From Thermithiobacillus plumbiphilus (GTDB taxonomy: Bacteria; Pseudomonadota; Gammaproteobacteria; Acidithiobacillales; Thermithiobacillaceae): 64,000 nucleotides of DNA. The notes under the pieces are model-generated. The model was not told the origin of the DNA. It ran no database searches and saw only the letters and a program-made list of their open reading frames with translations. Shown here one piece after another: positions 24,589 through 34,300 of the stretch (its first letter is position 1; each line of letters opens with the position of its first letter). Both the position numbers and the translations under genes were made by a program. The stretch spans positions 186,001-250,000 of the forward strand of contig NZ_JBBPCO010000002.1 of the NCBI RefSeq assembly GCF_038070005.1. The letters are read 5' to 3'.

Positions 24589-25807
24589 GCCTATCAAGCA
24601 GGGCAATCGGCTTTTGCTTAATTATCGAGCAGATCAAACCAATGATGCGCGTTGGCTCGATGACAAACTGCGCAATGACGGCGGAGTGACCTTGCGCCGT
24701 ACCTTTACCTTTACTTCCAAAGAGATGCTGACGCAGGCAGCGGCTTCTGATGAGGCGGGGGATGACGAGCGCGTCTTCACACTGGGAGTTTTGGAAAACG
24801 GCTACTACAAAATCAGCAAAGACATTCTTGGCCTTAAGTACGATCTGTTCCTTCATGAAAAAACGAAAATTGAGCCAAAAACATTTGTTGCATATCGTGA
24901 TATTTCCATATTTAGAAAAATAGATGAACTCATTGACGAGCCAATCATTGTTGGAGGGGAAAGTGAGCAAGCTATCCCATTAAACGACTTCGATCTTCTG
25001 CTGAGAACTTTTCCAACCAGTACTGAGTTAACCCATTACGCCGGGACCCGAATTGCACGAATACTCAAAGACTATTTCAGGACAATATCGGATGCAGAGA
25101 AAAAACTGAATCAGCACCTGAATCGCAGGAAGAAATTACCTGTCGAGTCTCGTGAAAGCATCGTGTCGAACTTTGAGTTGCAAAAGTTCGAATATGTTCA
25201 TGCCGAACTGGAATCCATGCTCGCTGATGTGGATAGCTATACCGAAAAGGACTGGCAAACGAAGATTATTGGCTTGTTGCTGTTTGTTTTCCCTAAATAC
25301 ATTGCCGTGCTTGAAAATGTCCACATCAAAGATTTCTACACCAATGCTGGTAAAGCCACTGATCGTTACATTGATCTGATGCTGGTTGATGCCAACGGTG
25401 CGATTGACCTCATTGAAGTTAAGAAGCCCTTTTCAAATGCACTGGTGTCTTCCAGCACCTATCGAGATAACCATACACCAAAGAAAGAATTGGCTGGATC
25501 AGTGATGCAGGCAGAAAAATATTTGTTCCACCTCAACAAATGGGGGCACGCGGGAGAAAAGGAAATCTACCACAAGCGCAAAGCTGAGCTACCCAGTGAA
25601 ATAGAGCTGAAGATCACGAATCCCAAGGCAATGATCCTGCTTGGACGGGACTATGATTTCGTGGGGCAGCAGCGTTTCGACTTCGAAATCATCCGGCGTA
25701 AATATGCCAATATGCTCGACATCATGACTTACGACGATCTGCTGCGCAGGGTGGCAAACATCATCGAAATGATGAAACGCCATGGCTCTAACAGAGGTGC
25801 GCAATGA
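24581..25807 (+). CDS. Shedu-like (DUF4263) nuclease inside the BREX operon
   Basis: A 408-residue protein. The C-terminal domain has the Shedu/SduA layout: KDWQTKIIGLLLFVFPKYI, then DRYIDLMLVDANGAIDLIEV followed by KKPFSN (Asp, then E-x-K), then KKELAGSVMQAEKYLFHLNK with the conserved Gln-Tyr helix. The N-terminal 180 residues are a variable sensor-like region. Single-protein Shedu systems protect against phages by DNA nicking. It overlaps the DUF1016 gene by 8 bp and pglZ by 4 bp, so it is translated as part of the operon. The DNA in its first half is AT-rich compared with pglZ, suggesting later acquisition. Confidence 0.82.
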   Translation: MIKPIKQGNRLLLNYRADQTNDARWLDDKLRNDGGVTLRRTFTFTSKEMLTQAAASDEAGDDERVFTLGVLENGYYKISKDILGLKYDLFLHEKTKIEPKTFVAYRDISIFRKIDELIDEPIIVGGESEQAIPLNDFDLLLRTFPTSTELTHYAGTRIARILKDYFRTISDAEKKLNQHLNRRKKLPVESRESIVSNFELQKFEYVHAELESMLADVDSYTEKDWQTKIIGLLLFVFPKYIAVLENVHIKDFYTNAGKATDRYIDLMLVDANGAIDLIEVKKPFSNALVSSSTYRDNHTPKKELAGSVMQAEKYLFHLNKWGHAGEKEIYHKRKAELPSEIELKITNPKAMILLGRDYDFVGQQRFDFEIIRRKYANMLDIMTYDDLLRRVANIIEMMKRHGSNRGAQ

Positions 25808-28302
25808 ACAACCGCATTGCCCAAGCCTTGAACAAACTGTTCGACCGACACCGGATCGTCTTCTGGTACGACGCCAAGCAGGAACTGCGCGACGACTTCG
25901 AGGCGCTTCAGCTTCCCGGCGTCGAGAAGCTGGAGCTGATCAACCACGAGTACGGCATCAAATACAGGCTGCTGCGCGAGCAACCGGAACAGAAATTCCT
26001 GCTCTACCGCGAAGGGCCTCAGCCCGCCGATCTGGATAACTGGCTGCTGGATGTGCAGCTGGCCCACGGAGAGTTCCGCACCGATCAGGTGGCCATCTGG
26101 CTGTCCGAACTGGAGCTCGGCCTGGAGTTCACGGATGTGGTGCAACCTCATGGGGAGTTCTTCCAGGCGATCAAACGCAAGGACGCCCTCAAGAAGCTGC
26201 TGAAGGCGGACGACACTGCCGGACAGATTCGTCTGAAGATGTTGGCGGTATGCACTGGCAGCGAGCCGCGCATGGATGCGGTGGTGGAAAACCTGCTGCA
26301 GGAGCTTGCCGATGGCCGGGACGAGAAGGTCAGACTGATAGGCCGGTGCAGCCTGGACGGCTTTCTTTGGGAACAGATGACCCGCCTTTACGGTTACAAG
26401 TCCGAAGAGCCAGGCATCCGTGACTTCGCCATTGAGCTTTTCAAGTCATGCTACGCGATGGGCACCGATGGTCAGGTGAAACTGACCGGCGATGCCTTGG
26501 TGTTTCTCAAGCGCTGGAAGGACAGCCGCCTGTTCGAAGGCGGCTTCGAGACTCTCTCGGGAGAATGCGCCGAGATTCTTGGCATCGAGCAGGATCTGGC
26601 CAAACGGGATTTCCGCGATTTGATTGAACTGGATTACTTCCGCCTGATTGATCAGAAGATCATCAGTGACCTGGTGCGGGCGGTGGCAACCCGCACGGTC
26701 TCCAGCGGGGATGTGGCGATCTGGGTTCGCCAGCGGCGAGCGGGCCACTGGTATCGCGAATATCGGCATCTGTACGAAGCGGTCGATCACGCTGCCCAGT
26801 TCATCCACGCCTTGGGCGAGGCCCAGCTCGCCATGGATAGCTTGGCCGAAGGCGTGCAGCGTTACTGCCGTTTCTGGTATCTGATCGATCAGCTCTACCG
26901 CAAGTTCACTTATCATGTGCGCATGTCGGGACAGGCGTCGCTGATGGGCAGCCTGACCGAGCAGATTGAAAACCTCTATACCAACAACTTCCTGCTGAAG
27001 CTGGGCGACCGCTTTCAGACCTTTGTGGATGCGGCATCGAAGTGGGAAGCCTTCCCCGTGCGCAAGCAGAAGGATTTTTTCGAGCACTGGGTCCGGCCGT
27101 TTCTGCGCAAGGATAACAAGGTCTGCGTGATCATCTCCGATGCCATGCGCTACGAGATCGGCGATGAACTGCTGAGCCTCATCCGCCAGGAGGACCGTTA
27201 TAGCGCCGAACTGGAACCGGCGCTTTCGATGCTGCCCAGCTACACCCAGCTTGGCATGGCGGCGCTTCTGCCTAACAAGGCATTGGAGATTGCCGACAAC
27301 GAAACCGGCACCGTGCTGGTGGATGGGCAAAGTTCTCAAGGAACAATCAATCGCACCAAGATCCTGCAAGCGGCCCTGAATAGCCGTGGTGAAGCCATTA
27401 CCGCCGAGGAGTTTATGCAGCTGGAACGGGATGGTAGCCGCGAACTGCTGAAAAACAACGACGTGCTCTATATCTACCACAATCGCATAGACCATACTGG
27501 CGATAAGATGCATTCGGAGGGGCAAGCCTTTGAAGCGGCTGAGGAAACACTGGGCGATATCGTCAGGCTGGTGAAGAAGCTGACGGCGGCGAATGCCAAC
27601 AATATTCTGGTCACCGCTGATCATGGTTTCATCTACCAGCATCGTCCGCTGGACGAGAGCGACTTTGCCAGTGTGGAGGTCAAGGGGGAGGTGATTCTGT
27701 ACCGTGACAGGCGCTTCGTGCTCGGCAAGGGGCTTGCTGAGTCACCCAGCCTGCACAGCTTCTCCTCTGAACAACTGGGCCTTTGCGGAGAGGTCGAAGT
27801 CCAGATTCCCAAGTCGATCAACCGGCTGCGTCTGAAGGGCTCTGGCAGCCGTTTTGTTCATGGTGGCGCATCGTTGCAGGAAGTGGTGATCCCGGTGCTC
27901 AAGATCAACAAGAAGCGCCAGAGCGATGTCAGCGCCGTCGAGGTGGAGATCCTGCGTGGAGCCAGTTCGGTGATCACGTCCGGGCAACTGGCGGTGACCA
28001 TGTACCAGGCCGGGCCGGTGACGGACAAGATCCAGCCGCGTGTGCTGCGTGCGGGCATCTACACCGAGGGGGGCGATCTGATCTCCGACAGCCACGATCT
28101 GACCTTTGACCTGAGCTCGGACAATCCCCGGGAGCGGGAGCTGCAGGTACGCTTTGTGCTGACCCGCAAGGCCGACGAGGCCAACGGCCAGGAGGTCATT
28201 CTTCGACTGGAGGAAAAACATGCCGGGACTTCACATTACAAGGAATACAAGTCACTCCGGTACTTGATGCGGCGCTCATTTACCAGCGACTTCGACTTTT
28301 AA
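25804..28302 (+). CDS. pglZ: BREX phosphatase-like protein PglZ
   Basis: An 832-residue PglZ of the type 1 (A) form. The start, FDRHRIVFWYDAKQELRDDF, is typical. The alkaline-phosphatase core carries VCVIISDAMRYEIGDEL near residue 440-455 and ILVTADHGFIYQHR near 600, with metal-binding Asp and His. PglZ is a core BREX member whose substrate is still unclear; a nuclease or phosphodiesterase activity has been proposed for the family. It overlaps the DUF4263 gene by 4 bp and is followed after 14 bp by brxL. Confidence 0.96.
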   Translation: MNNRIAQALNKLFDRHRIVFWYDAKQELRDDFEALQLPGVEKLELINHEYGIKYRLLREQPEQKFLLYREGPQPADLDNWLLDVQLAHGEFRTDQVAIWLSELELGLEFTDVVQPHGEFFQAIKRKDALKKLLKADDTAGQIRLKMLAVCTGSEPRMDAVVENLLQELADGRDEKVRLIGRCSLDGFLWEQMTRLYGYKSEEPGIRDFAIELFKSCYAMGTDGQVKLTGDALVFLKRWKDSRLFEGGFETLSGECAEILGIEQDLAKRDFRDLIELDYFRLIDQKIISDLVRAVATRTVSSGDVAIWVRQRRAGHWYREYRHLYEAVDHAAQFIHALGEAQLAMDSLAEGVQRYCRFWYLIDQLYRKFTYHVRMSGQASLMGSLTEQIENLYTNNFLLKLGDRFQTFVDAASKWEAFPVRKQKDFFEHWVRPFLRKDNKVCVIISDAMRYEIGDELLSLIRQEDRYSAELEPALSMLPSYTQLGMAALLPNKALEIADNETGTVLVDGQSSQGTINRTKILQAALNSRGEAITAEEFMQLERDGSRELLKNNDVLYIYHNRIDHTGDKMHSEGQAFEAAEETLGDIVRLVKKLTAANANNILVTADHGFIYQHRPLDESDFASVEVKGEVILYRDRRFVLGKGLAESPSLHSFSSEQLGLCGEVEVQIPKSINRLRLKGSGSRFVHGGASLQEVVIPVLKINKKRQSDVSAVEVEILRGASSVITSGQLAVTMYQAGPVTDKIQPRVLRAGIYTEGGDLISDSHDLTFDLSSDNPRERELQVRFVLTRKADEANGQEVILRLEEKHAGTSHYKEYKSLRYLMRRSFTSDFDF

Positions 28303-28316
28303 ACGACGGGTGACCG

Positions 28317-30386
28317 ATGAACGAGCTTGACCAGAAAATCAACACACATTTCCCGGGACTCGTTGTCCGCAAGGATCTCGTCAAGACCGTCAAGGGCAAC
28401 GCCATCGTTCCCTCCTACGTGCTGGAATACCTGCTCGGTCAGTACTGCGCTACCAGCGATGAGCCGACCATCCAGACCGGTATCGAGACAGTCAAGGAGA
28501 TTCTTGCCAAACATTATGTTCACCGGAATGAAGCCGGATTAGTCCGCTCAAATATCAAGGAAAAGGGGCGCTACAAGGTCATCGACAAGATCAGTGTCGA
28601 TCTGAACGACAAGAAGGATGTCTATGAGGCGCAGTTCTCCAACCTGGGCATCAAAGAGGTTCTTGTTGATTCCGGAACGGTGAAAAAGCACCCCAAGCTC
28701 CTGGTCGGCGGAGTGTGGTGCATTGCTGATCTGGAATATGAGTTTACCGAAGACAAAGGCTCAAGTCCCTGGATCCTGTCGACCCTCAAGCCGATCCAGC
28801 TCTCCCATTTCGATTTCGAAGGATACGTTGAGGCTCGCAAGCAATTCACTACTGACGAGTGGATCGACCTGCTGGTACAAAGCATCGGCTTCAACCCAGA
28901 GATGTTCGGCAAGCGCAGCAAGCTGACCCAGCTGGTCCGCCTGATCCCGTTTTGCGAACGCAACTACAACCTGATCGAACTCGGCCCCAAAGGGACCGGC
29001 AAATCTCACATCTACTCGGAGTTCTCGCCTCACGGCATCTTGATCTCCGGCGGCGAGGTTACGGTTCCCAAGCTGTTCGTGAACAACTCTTCCGGAAAGA
29101 TAGGCCTCGTCGGCTACTGGGATTGCGTCGCCTTCGACGAGTTTGCCGGAAAGCAAAAGCGCGTGGACAAGGCTCTGGTCGATATCATGAAGAACTACAT
29201 GGCCAACAAGTCCTTCTCGCGGGGCGTCGAGACGCTGGGCGCGGAGGCATCCATGGTGTTCGTGGGCAATACCCAGCATACCGTGCCCTACATGCTCAAG
29301 CACTCGGACCTGTTTTGCGAGCTGCCCGACAAGTTCTACGACTCCGCATTTCTTGACCGAATTCACTTCTACATCCCCGGCTGGGAGGTCGACATCATCC
29401 GGGGTGAGATGTTCTCCAGCGGCTACGGATTTGTGGTGGACTACCTGGCTGAGATTCTTCGCTCGATGCGCAATCACGATTACTCGGACCGCTACAAGGA
29501 GCACTTCTCCCTCTCCTCCGATATCTCGACGCGGGACCGCGATGGCATCAACAAGACATTCTCCGGCCTGATGAAGATTCTCTTCCCGCATGGAGGGGCG
29601 ACCGAGGAAGAGATCGAGGAGCTGCTGCGGTTCGCGATTGAGGGGCGCAAGCGAGTCAAAGACCAACTGATGCGAATCGACTCTACCTACGGTAACGTTC
29701 GCTTTACCTATCTGGGCACTGACGGCCAGGCCAAGCCCGTCACCACGCTCGAAGAGGAGGAATACCCCAGCTATTACAACAAGGCCATCGCCGAGGGTGA
29801 AGACAGGGAAACCTTGGAACCTGCGCAACCTGGCTCACTGCCCGTTCCATCCGGACCACTGGCTCCAGTCGAACCTGTTCTCAAGGAAAAACACCTTATA
29901 TTCCAAGAGAACCAGAAGGGTCTCTCCTTTGATACGCTTTTCGGTTTTTATCTCAAAGGAGCGGCTGCAATCACAGTCACAGATCCGTACATCCGGCTGT
30001 TTTACCAGATGCGCAACTTCATGGAATTTTTGGAGACCGTGGTAAAGCACAAGGCTTCGGATGAGGAGGTCTCCGTTCATCTGGTGACGACGGAAGACGA
30101 TTTCAAAGGGGAGCAACAGAAAGAAAACTTCGAGAAGATGAAGGAGTCCGCCAGAGCGGTGGGCGTGAACTTCACCTGGAAATTCGACGGTACCGGCACG
30201 ATCCATGCTCGCCACATTGTGACTGACCACGGCTGGAAAATCTCGCTGGATCGCGGCCTCGACATCTTCCAGCACTACGAAATGAACGATTCCTTCACCT
30301 TCGCCAATCGACTGCAGCAATACCGCCCATGCAAGGCGTTCGAGGTGACGTTCATTAAGATCGGAGAATATGGTAATGGCCATTGA
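28317..30386 (+). CDS. brxL: BREX Lon-like ATPase BrxL
   Basis: A 689-residue AAA+ protein. The opening MNELDQKINTHFPGLVVRKD, Walker A GPKGTGKSH near 223-231, the acidic CVAFDEFAGKQKR and sensor-like VFVGNTQHTV are as in BrxL. The C-terminal 170 residues after a Pro-rich linker carry a Lon-like fold with HARHIVTDHGWKISLDRGLD. BrxL forms DNA-binding rings and is needed for defence but not for methylation. It is the last gene of the BREX operon; a 70-bp gap follows before an unrelated phosphoesterase gene. Confidence 0.95.
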   Translation: MNELDQKINTHFPGLVVRKDLVKTVKGNAIVPSYVLEYLLGQYCATSDEPTIQTGIETVKEILAKHYVHRNEAGLVRSNIKEKGRYKVIDKISVDLNDKKDVYEAQFSNLGIKEVLVDSGTVKKHPKLLVGGVWCIADLEYEFTEDKGSSPWILSTLKPIQLSHFDFEGYVEARKQFTTDEWIDLLVQSIGFNPEMFGKRSKLTQLVRLIPFCERNYNLIELGPKGTGKSHIYSEFSPHGILISGGEVTVPKLFVNNSSGKIGLVGYWDCVAFDEFAGKQKRVDKALVDIMKNYMANKSFSRGVETLGAEASMVFVGNTQHTVPYMLKHSDLFCELPDKFYDSAFLDRIHFYIPGWEVDIIRGEMFSSGYGFVVDYLAEILRSMRNHDYSDRYKEHFSLSSDISTRDRDGINKTFSGLMKILFPHGGATEEEIEELLRFAIEGRKRVKDQLMRIDSTYGNVRFTYLGTDGQAKPVTTLEEEEYPSYYNKAIAEGEDRETLEPAQPGSLPVPSGPLAPVEPVLKEKHLIFQENQKGLSFDTLFGFYLKGAAAITVTDPYIRLFYQMRNFMEFLETVVKHKASDEEVSVHLVTTEDDFKGEQQKENFEKMKESARAVGVNFTWKFDGTGTIHARHIVTDHGWKISLDRGLDIFQHYEMNDSFTFANRLQQYRPCKAFEVTFIKIGEYGNGH

Positions 30387-30456
30387 CGGATCAGCAATAA
30401 TCTAAAACCACCATCTCCTCCGTGGATTCGTATGGTCTAGAGCTGGAATTTTGCCC

Positions 30457-31206
30457 ATGAAGATCCAGTATGCCTCTGATCTGCACCTGGAGTTCGGATC
30501 CGATCCGCTCAGGCCTGAGGATATGGCAGGTGACGTGCTGGTGCTGGCCGGTGACCTGCACAGCAAGCCCGCGCGCCTGGCGCAGTGGCTCGCCGCCCTG
30601 CCGCCGCGACCGACCTTGCAGGTGCTCGGCAATCACGAGCACTACGGCGGGCATTTCATCCAGGCTCTGGACAAGTACCGCCAGGCCCTGGCTGGTTTGG
30701 CGCATGTGCGATTGCTGGAGCAGGATGAGATCCACCTCGGGCCGGTGCGTTTCCTCGGAACCAGCCTCTGGAGCGCCCTGCGCGATGCCCGCGGCAGGAT
30801 GTCGCCCGGCATCCAGACCGACAGCACGGATTTCAGAACGATCCGGGCTGGCAGCCAGTACCGCCGCCTGCAGCCCGCCGATGTCATCCAGCGGCATCAG
30901 GCCAGCCGCGCCTGGCTCGAAACCCGGCTGCGCATCCCGCATGCCGGACCCACGGTGGTGATCACCCATCACGCGCCGAGCTTCAAAAGTGCCGAATCAG
31001 CGGATGAGGACGGTAGTCACTGCAGTGATCTCGATGCCCTGATCCTGGCAACCCGTCCGGACCTGTGGATCCATGGGCATGTGCACCAGAGCCTGGATTA
31101 CCATATCGGTGATACGCGCGTGCTCTGCAATCCCTATGGCTACCTGACCCGCAACGCCCAGGATCGCAACCCGGCGTTCGATCCCAGGCGCTGGGTGGCG
31201 GTGTAG
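30457..31206 (+). CDS. Calcineurin-like metallophosphoesterase
   Basis: A 249-residue enzyme with the family's metal ligands: IQYASDLHLEF (D-x-H), LVLAGDLHS (GD), VLGNHEHYGG (GNHE), VITHHAPS and IHGHVHQS (GHxH). It resembles the Icc/YkuE group of stand-alone phosphoesterases. The ATG at 30457 is preferred to the TTG two codons earlier. It lies between brxL and the DUF4011 helicase in the same direction, so it might be transcribed with either. The link to defence is only positional. Confidence 0.88.
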   Translation: MKIQYASDLHLEFGSDPLRPEDMAGDVLVLAGDLHSKPARLAQWLAALPPRPTLQVLGNHEHYGGHFIQALDKYRQALAGLAHVRLLEQDEIHLGPVRFLGTSLWSALRDARGRMSPGIQTDSTDFRTIRAGSQYRRLQPADVIQRHQASRAWLETRLRIPHAGPTVVITHHAPSFKSAESADEDGSHCSDLDALILATRPDLWIHGHVHQSLDYHIGDTRVLCNPYGYLTRNAQDRNPAFDPRRWVAV

Positions 31207-31397
31207 GGGAGGGGCTTCACCAGGCTACCATTGATGCTGGAGCTAACAACAGATGGCCCCAATCCGAACTTATCACTGGTACACTCGGCGGGGTAAGGTC
31301 AGGATAAAATTCGATTAGTCGAATGAAAGCTAAAAGTGTACGCGGTTCCGGCAGCGGAAAATCTGGGGATTCTACAAACCGGAACGAAGGGTGGGGC

Positions 31398-34300
31398 ATG
31401 GAAAACGAACAACAAATCAGTGAGTACCAGACCAACGATGCAGACGCGCTTGTCGGTGAACTATTTGCCGGCGGCATTTCCGTGGGGGATGCAATCGAGA
31501 GGCTCAGAACCCGCCTTCTTGACCTGTCGGCCCGCAACCGGTTGCTGAACTACCGTCACCCCAAGGGGCGCTGCATCCAAATCGCCGATGAGCCGAATAT
31601 CAACTTGGTATTTGGCAGGCTGTATGTGGACGGCAAAGCCGTTTCTTTCAAATACGTCCCTGAGCCTCCGCCCGGCACCTACGAGGGGAAGCGACCTGAG
31701 GCTAAGCTGCACGCAGCTCGTGTCGGCATATCAACATCGTTTGAGTTTCCACCCAATCCAACCGGTGCCGACGGGCACCGTTTGCATGGGATACAGGCTC
31801 TGCTCTATCCAGTCGATCTGGAACGCCAGTTGCGCAAGATTGCCAGCGAGGCCAAGACTGCCATCGAGGAAACAGGCACCAACATGCTGTTTCTCGTTTT
31901 TGGGTTTCTGGAGTTCTATGACAGCGAGGATTCCGAACGCCCGATGCTTGCTCCACTAATTTCTCTTCCGGTCACCCTTGTTCGGGGAGGGGTCGACAGG
32001 GAGACGCGCACCTACCAGTATAGCGTCCAACACAATGGTGAGGATCTAGCCGAGAATCACACCCTTCGGGAAAAACTGCGCCGCGACTTCATGCTCTCTA
32101 TTCCTGAGTTCAGTGAAGAGGACGAACCTGAAACCTATTTCCAGCTCTTCGAGCAGGCGGTGAAGAACAAGCGCCGCTGGAAGGTACGTCGTCAGATTAC
32201 TCTTGGTATGCTTTCTTTCGGCAAGCTGGCGATATGGGCCGATCTCGACACCAAGAAAAACCCCGGCCTCATTGAGCATGACTTAATCAAGTCCGTTTTC
32301 TCTGGCTGTTCGGGCGGCGGCGACGGCGGACTTCTCGCTGAGGACTACCGCATCGATGAACGGCCGGAAGCTATGCAGCCCCTCATATACGACGCAGACT
32401 CATCTCAACATAGCGCGATCATTGACGTCCTCGCGGGTAAAAGCCTGGTCATTAACGGTCCTCCCGGCACCGGCAAGTCGCAGACCATCACCAACATCAT
32501 CGCGGCGGCTCTTTCCAATGGCAAGAAGGTGCTGTTCGTCTCCGAGAAGCTGGCCGCCCTCGAGGTGGTGCGCCACCGGCTAAACCAAGTCGGCCTAGGC
32601 CATTTCTGCCTTGAGCTGCATTCCCACAAGACGCAGAAGAAGAAGTTCCTTGAGGACATCCAAGCCCGTATTGAGGGGCGATTCCCCGCACCGCCACAGT
32701 TTCAGGCCAAGCTCGCCACACTAAACCGCCAGAAGAGCGAACTCGCCCGGTACGCCGAGCTGATGGGCAGCCGCGTCGGCAACGCACTCGGACTGACGGT
32801 CAATGAGGTGTTCTGGGCGGCGGAGCGGCGAAGACAGGAACTGGGCGATCTATCTGCTGAGGTGAACGCCATTGGCTTCCCTGACGCCTCACAGTGGACG
32901 CACGATGACATTGAGACCCGCAGGTCGCGACTCGCCAGTCTTGCGGAGCTTTACGACATCATCGGACGGTTTGACTCCGACCACCCGTGGTGGGGATTCC
33001 GCCCCGATCCGCTAGCCCCCTCCGACGATGAGGCCATAGCGAGGACGATTCACCAGGCTTTAGAGCATGCCGTCAAAGCCGATGTGGCCGCCGAGGAGGC
33101 CGTGGAGTTCTTCGGATTCAGGGAGCAGCCCGATGCGGCCTCGGCGTACAAGGTTAGTTCGGTTCTGGATATGGCACAGGCGGTTCCCGAAGGGGCCGAT
33201 CCGGCGTTGCTGGCCCGGATGTTCGATGCCGAGTCCGACCCAAAGGGGCAACGAAGTTCGCGGCTGCTCTCAGATGTAGCTTCAGGCGTGACCAAGACGC
33301 GTCAGCTTTTCGAGTCCGCATCGAAGGTTCTGGCCGACGGTGAAAGGCTTTCCTCCGATAAGATGGACGAGACCAGAAATTTGGCTGAGAAGCGCAAGCT
33401 GTCCTCCACATTGTTGGATGTCGACATCGGCGAAGCTCTGGAATCCACCGCTCGTCTCGAGAAGGCGCTGGAGACATTTGATGCCGCAGCCCTTGTCGCG
33501 GCTGCCCCATACGGGCCGGCCGGCAAGGTCGCCTTGGACGCCTTTCTTGCGAACCTCACGAAAGCTCCGGAGTCGTTGGGCCCGTACCCGATTCGTTCCA
33601 TTGCTACCCGCGCCGCGGCGGTGCTCGAAGCGGCGAGGTCCCTTTCCGAAGCCGTTTCGAAGGTCGGGTCCATAGCCGCCCATCGCGGACTTCCGTTCGA
33701 TTCCACACCGGACTCCGTGGCCCGGCTTGCTGATCCCGACGGGCTTCCCGGCCTTGCCAAGGAAACCCCGGTTGATGCCGCTTCTTTGGCGGAGGCCCGC
33801 CGTCTCTCGGCATTCGCACTGGCCGACAAATCTACCGGGGAAATCCAAAAGCTCAAATCACTGCTGGCTGCAGAGGCGTCCGCCTGCTCCGAGGCACTGG
33901 CCCGATGCCGCTTGGTCGCCGAACGGCTCGGCATCGGCTTTGACGCGACCCAGCGTGCCGTGGAGGAAATCTCTGCTGTTGCACGAGTTGCCGCCGCCGC
34001 TCCGACCGATTTGCTCGAATATCGCCGCTCGACCTTCGGCCAAGCCAGAACAGCCGAGTACATAGAAAACATTCGAACCGCGATCTCCAAGGACAGGGCC
34101 GATAGGGCCGCGTTTGATCCCGTCTTCTATCTTGACGCTCTTCCTGCTCCGGCCGAGATCAAGTTGGCCGTGGCTGCCCTGCGCCGTAAGGAGGGGTTCT
34201 TCGCCTTCTTCGACGCGGAATGGCGCAAGGCCAAGAAACTCCACGCTGGTCTGTGCAAAGAAAAGCGCAAGATATCGGGCAGGAAACGTGCCGAAGAACT

